DNA from: a virus
Virus record (IMG/VR): IMGVR_UViG_3300023179_000315
Location: 1 to 33,349 of that record
Direction: 5' to 3' (one strand)
Length of the DNA: 33,349 nt
The position numbers were made by a program, and so were the translations under genes. The notes below the pieces were generated by a model. The model saw nothing but the letters and a program-made list of their open reading frames with translations, did not search any database and was not told the origin of the DNA. Shown here piece by piece: positions 22,116 through 29,660 of the stretch. Within the stretch, counting starts at the first letter, position 1, and each line of letters starts with the position of its first letter.

Positions 22116-22406
22116 TTAGGCTTGATAACCTGTACCAGCTATTTTTGCTGCCGCCAGTACTTTTTGAAGTGCTGCAGGATCCATATCAAGAAGATTAGCA
22201 GCTTTTGCTTGCGCTAATTTCTTTGCATCTACACCAAGAATTTTAGCAGCATCAGCTATAGCTTTTTGCTGTTCTTGTGGTGTTTTTGGTTTAACTTGAG
22301 TTGTAGCAGCCGGGGACATTGCTGTAGGGGTTCCAGTCCCAACATTTGTGAATACTTCATTTATTTCGCTTAAAGTTTTATTATATATTTCGTTAAATTT
22401 ATTCAT
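22116..22406 (-). CDS. Ala-rich putative internal head protein (96 aa)
   Basis: Begins MNKFNEIYNKTLSEINEVF, nearly the same leader as the gene upstream (F-(N/D)-E-(I/V)-Y-N-K), with Leu-Ser-Glu at residues 12-14. The body is Ala/Lys-rich and ends GTGYQA. ATG at 22406 is used; the frame stays open to 22496 but that part lies inside the upstream gene. 4-nt gap to the upstream stop. Confidence 0.6.
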   Translation of the reverse strand: MNKFNEIYNKTLSEINEVFTNVGTGTPTAMSPAATTQVKPKTPQEQQKAIADAAKILGVDAKKLAQAKAANLLDMDPAALQKVLAAAKIAGTGYQA

Positions 22407-22410
22407 AAAA

Positions 22411-22959
22411 TTAATATTCGTAACCAGCTGCAGCTCTTCCAGCTGACATTGGTCTACCGGATGTAGGCAATTTACCATATCTGCGTTCTTGTTCAACCTG
22501 ATTTACAATTTTTTGAATATCTTGATCAGAAGCACCTTTTTGTTTTGCAATACCTGTTAATATATTAACAATTTCTTGCCCTGTCTTTACACCAGCTTGT
22601 GCTACATTCTTAAGAGCTGCTTGACCTACTTGTGCAGGAGCTGATGCAACGTTTTGTGCTATACTTAAAATATCTTTTACGGTCATATTACTAACTACAT
22701 CTAATGCTTTTGATCCTGCTGCCGTTATTTTATTAAAAGTATTAGCAATTGGATTAGTGTTAGGGGTAGATATGTTTTTAGGTATTTTTGAATTAAGAAT
22801 ATTAACTAAATCATTAGAAAGAGCTGCTTTTTGTTGAGGTGTTAAATTTTGTACAGCACTTGTATTTTTAGATCCAATCGCAGGATTGGTTGATACAACA
22901 GACATATCCTCCTTTAAGGTAGCTGCAACTTTATTATACACTTCATCAAATCTACTCAT
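22411..22959 (-). CDS. Putative internal head protein (182 aa)
   Basis: The leader MSRFDEVYNKVAATLKED matches that of the downstream gene, with Leu-Lys-Glu at 15-17. The body is Ser/Thr/Asn/Ala-rich, helical and low in aromatics, and ends AAAGYEY, echoing the neighbour's GTGYQA. No catalytic motif. A late-like TTAAATA lies 9 nt upstream. The paired leaders and tails imply the two genes arose by duplication or share a transport or packing signal. Confidence 0.6.
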   Translation of the reverse strand: MSRFDEVYNKVAATLKEDMSVVSTNPAIGSKNTSAVQNLTPQQKAALSNDLVNILNSKIPKNISTPNTNPIANTFNKITAAGSKALDVVSNMTVKDILSIAQNVASAPAQVGQAALKNVAQAGVKTGQEIVNILTGIAKQKGASDQDIQKIVNQVEQERRYGKLPTSGRPMSAGRAAAGYEY

Positions 22960-22968
22960 AATATATTA

Positions 22969-22975
22969 TATTTAA
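22969..22975 (-). promoter_or_regulatory. Weak late-type box (TTAAATA)
   Basis: Minus-strand TTAAATA, 9 nt before the ATG at 22959; one mismatch to ATAAATA. Confidence 0.35.
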
Positions 22976-22976
22976 G

Positions 22977-23402
22977 CTATTTAGGTTCTATCTGCTCTAG
23001 TTCTATACCGAACTCTTTAGCAATTGTCTTCATCGGGTAAGGTATATTTGACCTGTACTCGTTTCTATAGACTATCTTTTTAATACCGTAAGCTGCTAAG
23101 GATTTTAAGCAATCATTACAAGGAGAGTAAGTTACAGCAGCCATATAACATTCCCCAGGCTTAACATATCGAAGAGAATTCTGCTCAGCATGAATTACTC
23201 GAAGTATTTTTTCTTTTCTGTTATCCCAACAATTCATTTCTAAACCAGGAATTGCACCATTATAGCCAATCGAAGCTATAGTTTTGTCATGTCTAAAGAG
23301 TACACAACCTACTTTAGTTCTTGGGTCTTCAGATCTTTGTGCTGCTACTTCAGCCAACCTAAGACCGTATTCCTCAAATGATATTCTACTCCCAGGCTCC
23401 AT
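22977..23402 (-). CDS. dCMP deaminase (141 aa)
   Basis: Zinc-dependent cytidine/dCMP deaminase: His-Ala-Glu at 71-73 and Pro-Cys-Asn-Asp-Cys at 94-98 give the zinc ligands and proton shuttle. NGAIPG and the DPRTKVGC segment match the dCMP type. It makes dUMP, which the ThyX at 32156 can methylate. The start at 23402 is chosen for the GGAG upstream; an earlier ATG at 23429 would add nine residues that lie within the overlapping 51-aa membrane gene. Confidence 0.88.
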   Translation of the reverse strand: MEPGSRISFEEYGLRLAEVAAQRSEDPRTKVGCVLFRHDKTIASIGYNGAIPGLEMNCWDNRKEKILRVIHAEQNSLRYVKPGECYMAAVTYSPCNDCLKSLAAYGIKKIVYRNEYRSNIPYPMKTIAKEFGIELEQIEPK

Positions 23403-23541
23403 TTTCAGGTAGCTCCATATCCGGAACATTTAAAAGCTTTTCAATACTTTCTAATCGTATTTTAATCATACTCAAAGAGAGTGTAATAGCTAATAACAAC
23501 CCAACAACAGCAAATTTCCAAATAATCTCAAAGTTTTCCAT
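23386..23541 (-). CDS. Small single-pass membrane protein (51 aa)
   Basis: Begins MENFEIIWKF, then a hydrophobic span AVVGLLLAITLSLSMI (about residues 11-26), then a charged tail. It overlaps both neighbours (14 nt upstream, 17 nt into the deaminase), as a coupled gene would. Function unknown. Confidence 0.6.
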   Translation of the reverse strand: MENFEIIWKFAVVGLLLAITLSLSMIKIRLESIEKLLNVPDMELPENGAWE

Positions 23542-23815
23542 TCTTAATCACCTCTTTCAAAGCATCATTAATAACTTCGTTAACCGATATATCTTGTTCA
23601 CAAGATAGCTTAATAAGGTATTCTAAGATCTCCCTAGGCCAGTCTCCAATCTCAAGTTCTACTTTAGCGTAAGGGGTAAGCTGTATGCCTCCGTCTTTAA
23701 GCTCGTAACTAAACTTTTGACCTTTTTCAATTTTAAGTTCAGCTAATTCTTCATCAGTAAATTCGATATAGTAATCTTCTTTTTTAAGAACAGTTTTTGC
23801 AATAGGTTGTTTCAT
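23528..23815 (-). CDS. Possible AbrB/RHH-type regulator (95 aa)
   Basis: The N-terminal half, with FTDEELAELKIEKGQKFSY then a second hairpin, has the look of a swapped-hairpin AbrB/MazE domain (a strand, 'L..l.i..G..'). The C-terminal half (REILEYLIKL, then ISVNEVINDALKEVI) resembles a ribbon-helix-helix-like helical pair. This could be a small DNA-binding regulator. Medium-to-low certainty, since no full family match is clear. Confidence 0.55.
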   Translation of the reverse strand: MKQPIAKTVLKKEDYYIEFTDEELAELKIEKGQKFSYELKDGGIQLTPYAKVELEIGDWPREILEYLIKLSCEQDISVNEVINDALKEVIKNGKL

Positions 23816-24114
23816 ACAAGTTTTTTATAAATTTCCTTATTATTATAGTCACAGCTTGACTTTACGCAATCACAATCTAATTCTTTTTTAAGTTCTTTTT
23901 TTGTATCTTCTGAAAGGTTTTCGTTTAAAAATTTAAGAAGCTTTTTTAATCCTTTATCTGACAAATGAAACTCAAGCCTTGCCCCATCATACTCAGAACC
24001 ATAATCACATTCTATCTTTACTGTTACAGGGACAAAATGATCAAACAATCTTCCTGAAAAGTCTGAGTAGTAAATGGTATGTTCGGGTTGTGCAGGTTGG
24101 AGGATTTTTTTCAT
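23812..24114 (-). CDS. Hypothetical protein (100 aa)
   Basis: Begins MKKILQPAQPEHTIYYSDFS, a beta-rich first half, then a lysine/glutamate-rich helix and two cysteine pairs (Cys-X-Cys, Cys) near residues 80-88. 4-nt overlap with the next gene. First gene after the divergent gap at 24115-24165. No family recognised. Confidence 0.6.
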   Translation of the reverse strand: MKKILQPAQPEHTIYYSDFSGRLFDHFVPVTVKIECDYGSEYDGARLEFHLSDKGLKKLLKFLNENLSEDTKKELKKELDCDCVKSSCDYNNKEIYKKLV

Positions 24115-24127
24115 ACTAATATTTTAG

Positions 24128-24156
24128 TTGCCGTTCCTCAAAATAGCTACTAATAT
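24128..24156 (+). promoter_or_regulatory. Sigma70-like promoter
   Basis: TTGCCG, 17-nt spacer, TAATAT; the ATG at 24166 is 9 nt past the -10. It heads the plus-strand gene run 24166-29158. Confidence 0.5.
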
Positions 24157-24165
24157 GGTTAAAGT

Positions 24166-24399
24166 ATGGCAGGAATATCTGACAAAGAATATTATAACTA
24201 TGTAGACGAGTCCTTGGTCCTCTTTGGAGGTGGATCTCCTTGTGTTAACATAGATCCAAGACTTTGGAATAAGTTTAAGGATGAATACAAAGAATTTAAC
24301 AAAACTGTTCCTAAGACTATAGACTGGAGCTACGATGCATGCGTAGAATGGCTTGATGAATATCTTAGAGCTCAAAAAGAACAAGATAAGAACAGATGA
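24166..24399 (+). CDS. Small acidic hypothetical protein (77 aa)
   Basis: Begins MAGISDKEYYNYVDESLVLF; two Gly-rich turns and a Trp-rich helical C-terminal half (DWSYDACVEWLDEYL). Overlaps the next gene by 4 nt. No family recognised. Confidence 0.65.
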   Translation: MAGISDKEYYNYVDESLVLFGGGSPCVNIDPRLWNKFKDEYKEFNKTVPKTIDWSYDACVEWLDEYLRAQKEQDKNR

Positions 24400-24908
24400 T
24401 TAAAAAACTAAAGAAAAGTATTAATTCAGTTCAACCTCCAGATTGGCTTGGCTATAAGTCTACTTGGCAGGACCGTCTTGGATGGTTTATTCGTTATAAT
24501 ATTATTAACCGGATTCCTTATCAGATCAGAGAATTTTATTACGAAAAAGTTAAGACTATTTGGAAGCCTCAGCATAGTCGAATTCGCAAAGCTGTTCCAA
24601 GGTATTGGTGGGATCTTGATCATGTTCTTCAAGAAGTAAATTTTGAAATTATTAAATCGTTCTATGAGGATGAGTACAAAGCTGATATTGTAGACTGGGA
24701 AGGCACTGGAGGAGATGCTTTAAAATTTACCAAATGGCTGGAAGAGGCTTATACCTATATTACTTCATACCGTAAAGTGCTTGAGAAGCAAATTAATAAT
24801 GCCTATCCTAACTACAAGAAGGTTGAAAAGTTGGAACAAGAAATGGAAGACAAGGACACTGAAGTTTTAATTGAACTTGTTAAATGGCGTAGACATATGT
24901 GGACATGA
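24396..24908 (+). CDS. Hypothetical protein rich in Trp/Tyr (170 aa)
   Basis: Contains LGYKSTWQDRLGWFIRYN and WDLDHVLQEVNFEIIKSFYE, then a helical C-terminal half. Proteins with this WD.D.(V/I)L arrangement turn up in phages without known function. Coupled to both neighbours by 4-nt overlaps. Confidence 0.65.
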   Translation: MIKKLKKSINSVQPPDWLGYKSTWQDRLGWFIRYNIINRIPYQIREFYYEKVKTIWKPQHSRIRKAVPRYWWDLDHVLQEVNFEIIKSFYEDEYKADIVDWEGTGGDALKFTKWLEEAYTYITSYRKVLEKQINNAYPNYKKVEKLEQEMEDKDTEVLIELVKWRRHMWT

Positions 24909-25123
24909 AAATAGGACCTCTTAATATTTGGTTTGGCTGGATTCCTTTGTTTCACTTAAAGGTTTATCCTCGTTTTTCTTTTTTTAATGGAGGCAAGTAC
25001 TGGAAATTTTCTATCTATTGGTTCAAATATTTGCTTGAGTTTTCCGGACCAAAGCGCGATAATACAGTGTATAAGAAAGTAACTTCAGAAGAGTTAGATA
25101 AGATTTTAAAAGATTTGAAATGA
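24905..25123 (+). CDS. Small aromatic hypothetical protein (72 aa)
   Basis: Begins MKIGPLNIWFGWIPLFHLKV; aromatic-rich beta segments, then a charged C-terminal helix. The ATG at 24905 overlaps the previous stop (ATGA); a GTG at 24899 is the alternative. No family recognised. Confidence 0.6.
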   Translation: MKIGPLNIWFGWIPLFHLKVYPRFSFFNGGKYWKFSIYWFKYLLEFSGPKRDNTVYKKVTSEELDKILKDLK

Positions 25124-25302
25124 AAAATTATATAAACCTAGAAACTATTTACATTGCATGTTTGTTTTTACTCATGGTGGTTTTACAAGGACTACAGATT
25201 ATTAAAAATAGAGAAATAAAAGCAGAGATTGATGAACTGAGGGTTATTGTTAATCAAAGATTCTTACCTGCTATGATTCTCGATCCATTAGAAGTTCGAT
25301 AA
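25120..25302 (+). CDS. Small membrane-anchored protein (60 aa)
   Basis: A hydrophobic N-terminal span (IYIACLFLLMVVLQGL, about residues 10-25) followed by a basic helical tail, so probably anchored with its tail in the cytoplasm. ATGA overlap with the upstream gene. Its stop adjoins the GTG of the phosphatase. Role unknown. Confidence 0.65.
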   Translation: MKNYINLETIYIACLFLLMVVLQGLQIIKNREIKAEIDELRVIVNQRFLPAMILDPLEVR

Positions 25303-26094
25303 GTGAAGACTATTGTTATACCTGACGTCCACCAGCGTGTTCGGTCTGTTAGACACATTCTCAACACGGAGACAGATTACGATGAAGTTGTCTTCCTCGG
25401 TGACTGGTTTGACTCTTTTTATGACCCCCCAAAAGTCGCCGGGTTTGAAGAGACGTGCGAGTACCTGCGACATCTGGTTTTAGATCATCCATTTAAGGAT
25501 AAGTTTGTATTCTTAATTGGTAATCATGACCTTTCTTACATCTACGAGAACAAAGATTATTCTTCTAATAGAATATCAAAAACGGTGAAGTATTACTGCT
25601 CTGGGTTTACAGCTTCAAAAGCTAAGAAGTTTCGTCATCAGTTTTTTGATCGCGGACTAAAAGATGAATTCTTTACTGAGAACTTTAAGATTGTTCATCG
25701 AACTCAAGGCTTTACTCTTTCCCATGCTGGGCTTTCTGAGAAGCATATCCCTTATGGCCTGACAGCTGATGACCTTATTGATAAGATTATTCCTATTGTT
25801 TGGAAGAATTTTAGAGACTTAACTCGTCCTCATAACTATCTCATTTCTGGTGCCGGGTTCTGCCGTGGAGGTGATTGCACAGTCGGAGGCGCTCTCTGGC
25901 TTGACTGGAATAATGAGTTTCAAGCTTCTGAGGCTATTGGCAAACAAATTGTAGGGCACACTACTTGTAAAGAGCCAGAATGTTTGGGCATGAATAAGTC
26001 TTACGAAAGTTGGAACCTTGATACTGAGAAGGATTATGGTATAATCATAGATGGTAGGATGACTACAAAACCTATCCCGACATATGACAGTTAG
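25303..26094 (+). CDS. Calcineurin-like metallophosphoesterase (263 aa)
   Basis: All five motif blocks of the fold are visible: D8-x-H10 (PDVH), GDWFD (33-37), GNHD (73-76), SHAG near 140 and VGHT near 224. Metal-dependent phosphoesterases of this kind in phages include Ser/Thr phosphatases and nucleases; the substrate is not evident. It starts with GTG, directly after the upstream stop. The end overlaps the next gene by 11 nt. Confidence 0.85.
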   Translation: MKTIVIPDVHQRVRSVRHILNTETDYDEVVFLGDWFDSFYDPPKVAGFEETCEYLRHLVLDHPFKDKFVFLIGNHDLSYIYENKDYSSNRISKTVKYYCSGFTASKAKKFRHQFFDRGLKDEFFTENFKIVHRTQGFTLSHAGLSEKHIPYGLTADDLIDKIIPIVWKNFRDLTRPHNYLISGAGFCRGGDCTVGGALWLDWNNEFQASEAIGKQIVGHTTCKEPECLGMNKSYESWNLDTEKDYGIIIDGRMTTKPIPTYDS

Positions 26095-26293
26095 AGAATT
26101 AACAGAATATTTATTAAGAGAAGATCCAGATATGGAAGTCTTAGTTGACGGATATGAAGGGGACTTCGACCCTATTGGTCAAATTCATCACAAGTTTGTT
26201 AAGCCTCATTCTAATCCAAAATGGTATTACGGAGAGTTAGAAGAGGGCACTGGCACTTCCTCTAGAGTAGCTTTAGTATTGTCACGGCACTAA
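26084..26293 (+). CDS. Small conserved-type phage protein (69 aa)
   Basis: Begins MTVRELTEYLLREDPDMEVL followed by DGYEGDF; a helix then strand pattern common in short phage proteins of unknown function. Ends just before the next ATG. Confidence 0.65.
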   Translation: MTVRELTEYLLREDPDMEVLVDGYEGDFDPIGQIHHKFVKPHSNPKWYYGELEEGTGTSSRVALVLSRH

Positions 26294-26294
26294 T

Positions 26295-26855
26295 ATGTCA
26301 CCAGAATTACAAAAGCAATTAATTGAGAAGTATCCTGTCTTGTTTCAGGAAAGGCATAAACCTATTACTGAATCTTTAATGGCGTTCGGCGCGGAATTTC
26401 AAGATGGTTGGTATAAGATCTTTGATGATCTTTGTCACTATCTAACCCGTCTTTCAAAAGGAGAACAGCTTGTAAGGCTTAAACCAGAACTTGTAACAAA
26501 AGAGAATCACGGATATATGTACGTTAAGAATCCTACGATTTCTTTTACCCAGGTTAAAGAGAAGTACGGTACAATGAGAGTGTACTGGATTGGTAACGGT
26601 GTTGATAATTGGGATGAACTTGTAAGTAGGTTTGACGATAGTGTTGAAGCCGGTAACCTCTTTAACAAGTATTATGATAGGGTTCAAAATGCTATTGACT
26701 ATGTTGAATTTTTATCTGGTAAAGTTTGCGAAGAGTGTGGTGAACCCGGAAAGGTTTATACTAACGGATGGTATGTTTCTCGATGTAAAAAGCATGTTAT
26801 AGAACACTACGGATTTGATCCTGATGATGACCTACAAGAAGATCAAGAATCCTAA
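26295..26855 (+). CDS. Hypothetical protein with C-terminal zinc motif (186 aa)
   Basis: The N-terminal 100 residues include GAEFQDGWYKIFDDLC and VKEKYGTMRVYW. The end has a compact Cys-X2-Cys, then W..SRC.KH (residues about 143-167), probably one zinc site. This arrangement is widespread in large phages, function unknown. Its 3' end overlaps the next gene by 29 nt. Confidence 0.65.
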   Translation: MSPELQKQLIEKYPVLFQERHKPITESLMAFGAEFQDGWYKIFDDLCHYLTRLSKGEQLVRLKPELVTKENHGYMYVKNPTISFTQVKEKYGTMRVYWIGNGVDNWDELVSRFDDSVEAGNLFNKYYDRVQNAIDYVEFLSGKVCEECGEPGKVYTNGWYVSRCKKHVIEHYGFDPDDDLQEDQES

Positions 26856-27129
26856 AATATATTTCCATAACATAAACTGTTTAAAGAACTTTCATGTTAT
26901 TCAGAAGTATAAAGATGCTTTATTAGCTTTATCAGAGCGGGAAATTACTTTACCGAAGAGTACCTTCAAGTGCTTAGAAACCGAACAAGAAATTATTAAT
27001 GCTCTCAATAGAGTTATAGACTATTATCTTGCAGAAGGATTGCTTGAAAAAGATCCAAACACTAATAAAATTAAACCACATTACTATGAACCGATCGCTG
27101 AACTACAAAGACATACACCTTATTCCTAA
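26827..27129 (+). CDS. Hypothetical basic protein (100 aa)
   Basis: Begins MTYKKIKNPKIYFHNINCLK; basic first part, helical second part with NALNRVIDYYLAEGLLEK. Start at 26827 (second of two tandem ATGs) is a guess. It overlaps both the preceding gene (29 nt) and the GMP reductase-like gene (44 nt). Confidence 0.55.
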   Translation: MTYKKIKNPKIYFHNINCLKNFHVIQKYKDALLALSEREITLPKSTFKCLETEQEIINALNRVIDYYLAEGLLEKDPNTNKIKPHYYEPIAELQRHTPYS

Positions 27130-28081
27130 TTATTCAGAGCTTAAATCTCGCTCTCAAGCTGATGTATTTGTTGATTTCGGTAAGCTTACATTTAAGCTTC
27201 CCATTGTGCCTGCCAATATGGCCTCGTGTATTAGTTATGAGAAGGCTACTTGGCTGGCAGGAAACGGCTACTTCTATATCATGCACAGGTTCTATGAGTA
27301 TGATGAGATCTTAAACTGGATGCGTAGAATGAATCGATGCAAAGATCTTCTTCCTTTTATCTCTATCTCCGTTGGTATTAAGAAGAGGGATGTCGAGATG
27401 ATCACTACTATAGCTCAGGAGAAGCTGAGATTAGACTTTGTCACCGTTGATGTAGCCCATGGTGATCATTCCGAGACTATTAATATGCTTCGTTATCTTA
27501 ATGAGTATAAGAAGCATTTTAATCCTGACCTGTTTATCATTGGAGGTAACATAGCTACATCAGATGCCTATCTTCGAATGCTACCTTATGTACAGGCTGT
27601 TAAGGTAGGTATTGCTTGTGGTGCTTCTTGTATTACATACAATAAGACAGGATTTGCTTCACCAATGTTCTCTACCGTACAAGATATAGCTAACACAAGA
27701 GATGAGATGGGTAGGTTTGATAATATTAAGAATCACCCTCTAGTTATTGCCGATGGAGGCATTTCTTGTAATGGAGATATTGCTAAGGCTCTGGTAGCAG
27801 GCGCTGATATGGTTATGGCTGGTTCTATGTTTGCCCGTTGTATTGATTCTCCGGCTATGGTTGACCCAACTGATCCTACTAAGAAGCTTTATTTTGGTTC
27901 TGCCTCTTCTATGAACGGTAATAAGAAGAATATTGAAGGACGGACTCTATCAATGCCTATGAACGGTATGACCTACGAGCAGAAGCTTAAAGAGGTTCAC
28001 CAAGATCTTACTTCAGCTATTTCTTATGCTGGAGGTTCTGACCTAACTGCCTTTAATAGTGTTGATTACAAACTATTATGA
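27086..28081 (+). CDS. GMP reductase / IMP dehydrogenase-family enzyme (331 aa)
   Basis: TIM-barrel of the IMPDH/GMPR family. It starts MNRSLNYKDIHLIPNYSELK, the family's substrate-loop beginning; then VPANMAS; a D-V-A-H-G strand; a catalytic-type Cys in GASCIT; ADGGIS with a GDIAKALVAGAD segment; and a late EGRTLSMPMNG. It lacks the CBS domains of most IMPDHs and has GMPR-like length. GMP reductase would turn GMP into IMP, shifting purine pools toward ATP. The usual GPGSICTT segment reads differently here (ACGASCIT), so substrate choice is uncertain. Confidence 0.8.
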   Translation: MNRSLNYKDIHLIPNYSELKSRSQADVFVDFGKLTFKLPIVPANMASCISYEKATWLAGNGYFYIMHRFYEYDEILNWMRRMNRCKDLLPFISISVGIKKRDVEMITTIAQEKLRLDFVTVDVAHGDHSETINMLRYLNEYKKHFNPDLFIIGGNIATSDAYLRMLPYVQAVKVGIACGASCITYNKTGFASPMFSTVQDIANTRDEMGRFDNIKNHPLVIADGGISCNGDIAKALVAGADMVMAGSMFARCIDSPAMVDPTDPTKKLYFGSASSMNGNKKNIEGRTLSMPMNGMTYEQKLKEVHQDLTSAISYAGGSDLTAFNSVDYKLL

Positions 28082-28593
28082 CAGAATATATTCATGAACC
28101 AACACTCACAAAAGAAAAAGCATTTTACGATCACAGAGGTGTTTTTGTTCCATTATCTTTAACATCTCATCTTACTTGGCTGCAATCCAACATTTCAGTC
28201 AACCCTAAGAGACTAACGCTTCGCGGGCTCCATTTCCAGCTTCCACCCTACGCACAGTCTAAACTTATTAAAGTTATTGACGGTAGTATTATTGACTTTG
28301 TTGTAGATATAAGAACTGATTCTCCAAACTACAAAGAACTTTATATCTACGATATGGAGCCGGGTGATGAATTATATGTCCCTAAAGGCTTTGCTCATGG
28401 GTTCATTACTATCAAAGATAATACAATAGTTCAGTATTTGGTTGATAACATTTACAAGCCAGAAGCAGAAGGTTCAATTGTCTGGACAAAGTTCTTACCT
28501 TTAATGCAAAAGTTTAATACAATTGTAGATTTTAACGTTCATGATATTATTATTAACGATAAGGATCTAGTGACAAAGAATTTTAATGACTAA
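28078..28593 (+). CDS. RmlC-like cupin, dTDP-4-dehydrorhamnose 3,5-epimerase family (171 aa)
   Basis: Cupin with LRGLHFQ near residues 48-54 (His52 in the catalytic position of RmlC), KLIKVIDGSI, VDIRTDSPNYKE and VPKGFAHGF, the ordered signature of the family. RmlC epimerises dTDP-4-keto-sugars; phage copies may modify surface polysaccharide or supply sugar for glycosylation. The glycosyltransferase at 18097 is a possible user. ATGA overlap with the enzyme upstream. Confidence 0.75.
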   Translation: MTEYIHEPTLTKEKAFYDHRGVFVPLSLTSHLTWLQSNISVNPKRLTLRGLHFQLPPYAQSKLIKVIDGSIIDFVVDIRTDSPNYKELYIYDMEPGDELYVPKGFAHGFITIKDNTIVQYLVDNIYKPEAEGSIVWTKFLPLMQKFNTIVDFNVHDIIINDKDLVTKNFND

Positions 28594-29158
28594 TGTTCAA
28601 AAGCTTATAGCTAAAGTTGCAACTGACTGCCAAAAGCATGAAGTTGGATTTCATCTTGTACCTGATGTTTTAGTTGAGGCTAATGGTATTAAATGCTCTG
28701 GTTATTTTGATGAAACTGATCTTAAAGTAGCTGCCAAGAAGAAAGATTGGCTTGATGTTTTAGTTCATGAGTCCTGTCACTTGGATCAATGGCTTGAGAA
28801 GCATCCGTTATGGGATAAAGCAGATGCTGGAATTACAACAATTGAGAAGTGGTGTTCAGGTACTAACTATTCAGAAGCTAAACTTATTCAGTCCTTTAAA
28901 GATACTATTGAACTGGAATGGGATTGTGAAAAGAGGACTGAAAGAAAGATTAAGAAGTTTAAGCTCGATATTGATATGCCTCGGTATCGGCGGCAGGTTA
29001 ACTCCTACTTGTTTAGCTATTGGCAATGCTTTAAAACAAGAAAATGGGTTCAATTTCCCTATAATAATCCTACAATAGTACGCAATATGCCTGATAAAAT
29101 TTTACCTCTTAAAGATTATCACGATCAAGAGTCCTCTTATCTAAGATATTATAGGTAG
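28586..29158 (+). CDS. Putative zinc metallopeptidase-like protein (190 aa)
   Basis: Has HESCH at 61-65 (HExxH), with a downstream helix containing ELEWDCEKR that could give a third ligand (Glu). The rest is basic and aromatic. Length and context do not identify a family; proteins of this shape occur in large phages. Catalysis is inferred from the motif alone. The start overlaps the previous gene by 8 nt. Confidence 0.55.
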   Translation: MTNVQKLIAKVATDCQKHEVGFHLVPDVLVEANGIKCSGYFDETDLKVAAKKKDWLDVLVHESCHLDQWLEKHPLWDKADAGITTIEKWCSGTNYSEAKLIQSFKDTIELEWDCEKRTERKIKKFKLDIDMPRYRRQVNSYLFSYWQCFKTRKWVQFPYNNPTIVRNMPDKILPLKDYHDQESSYLRYYR

Positions 29159-29173
29159 CATTAATTAGTTCCG

Positions 29174-29195
29174 GACCATAATTGTTTTTATGGTC
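29174..29195 (+). promoter_or_regulatory. Hairpin over a start codon
   Basis: An 8-bp perfect stem (GACCATAA / TTATGGTC) with a 6-nt loop contains the ATG at 29190 in its 3' arm, right after the stop of the upstream gene. It could tune translation or act as a weak terminator. Confidence 0.4.
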
Positions 29196-29549
29196 GTTGA
29201 CGTAGAACAGATTAGAGAAGAAGAGTTTATTCGCTTTCGTAAAGCTGTTAAGCAGTTTTATAAAGGAAGGGAAGACGAGTACTTCAAACAGTTCTCTGAG
29301 AAGGTTCAATCGGGGGAGATTGATCCGGATGCTGCAGACTATAAAGAGGTCTGTCTTCAAGAAGCTCGAGACTTTATGTCAACCCGTCCTGAAAGATTGC
29401 TCAAGTTTGTTCAGGGGTATGTAGATGAAAGGTCTAGTCAAGTACTTGATGCTGTTACCGATGGCACTTCTTGTAGAGGAAAAGCTAAGATTCAATTAGA
29501 AGTTCTCAAATATGTTCTTTTAGCTGGAGAAGAAGATTCCCTTAAATAG
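29190..29549 (+). CDS. Hypothetical acidic protein (119 aa)
   Basis: Begins MVVDVEQIREEEFIRFRKAV; helical, acidic, with a cysteine pair near residues 49 and 93. Family not recognised. Its start codon is in a hairpin (29174-29195). Its stop lies just before a late-type box, so it ends the plus-strand run. Confidence 0.6.
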   Translation: MVVDVEQIREEEFIRFRKAVKQFYKGREDEYFKQFSEKVQSGEIDPDAADYKEVCLQEARDFMSTRPERLLKFVQGYVDERSSQVLDAVTDGTSCRGKAKIQLEVLKYVLLAGEEDSLK

Positions 29550-29557
29550 AATAAATA
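29550..29557 (+). promoter_or_regulatory. Late-type promoter (AATAAATA) before the pseudoknot leader
   Basis: AATAAATA; by T4-type spacing transcription would begin near 29563, that is at the first base of the long leader stem. The following 11 nt recur at 30452-30462. Confidence 0.55.
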
Positions 29558-29561
29558 TATA
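29551..29561 (+). repeat. 11-bp direct repeat, left copy (ATAAATATATA)
   Basis: Identical copy at 30452-30462. The two flank the homing endonuclease gene and its leader, and each includes a late-promoter box. May mark an insertion or simply two promoters. Confidence 0.45.
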
Positions 29562-29655
29562 TGTGACACATTTTAATAGAAGTAAATTTTTAATCCCTCT
29601 TTGTAGCTCTCTATTAGATGTGTCACAATTTCTAAATATGTTACAAGGAGGGATT
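29562..29655 (+). promoter_or_regulatory. Pseudoknot-type leader masking the endonuclease Shine-Dalgarno
   Basis: Two long inverted repeats are interleaved. Stem 1: TGTGACACAT (29562-29571) with ATGTGTCACA (29618-29627), extended by AATAG / CTATT (29575-29579 / 29611-29615). Stem 2: AATCCCTCTTTGTA (29592-29605) with TACAAGGAGGGATT (29642-29655), 14 bp with one G-U pair. The order 1-2-1'-2' is an H-type pseudoknot, and strand 2' holds the Shine-Dalgarno AAGGAGGG for the ATG at 29661. Confidence 0.8.
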
Positions 29656-29660
29656 TGTTT

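Noticed and set aside
29158-29190. A sigma70 promoter for the gene at 29190, based on CATAAT at 29177-29182
   Set aside because: No acceptable -35 at 15-18 nt upstream, and the hexamer is part of the hairpin over the start codon.
29562-29655. A preQ1-type riboswitch, suggested by the pseudoknot and by queC in the same phage
   Set aside because: preQ1 aptamers are short with small loops and a defined A-rich loop; this leader has two stems of 14 bp or more and lacks those conserved bases. It is better described as an unclassified structure.
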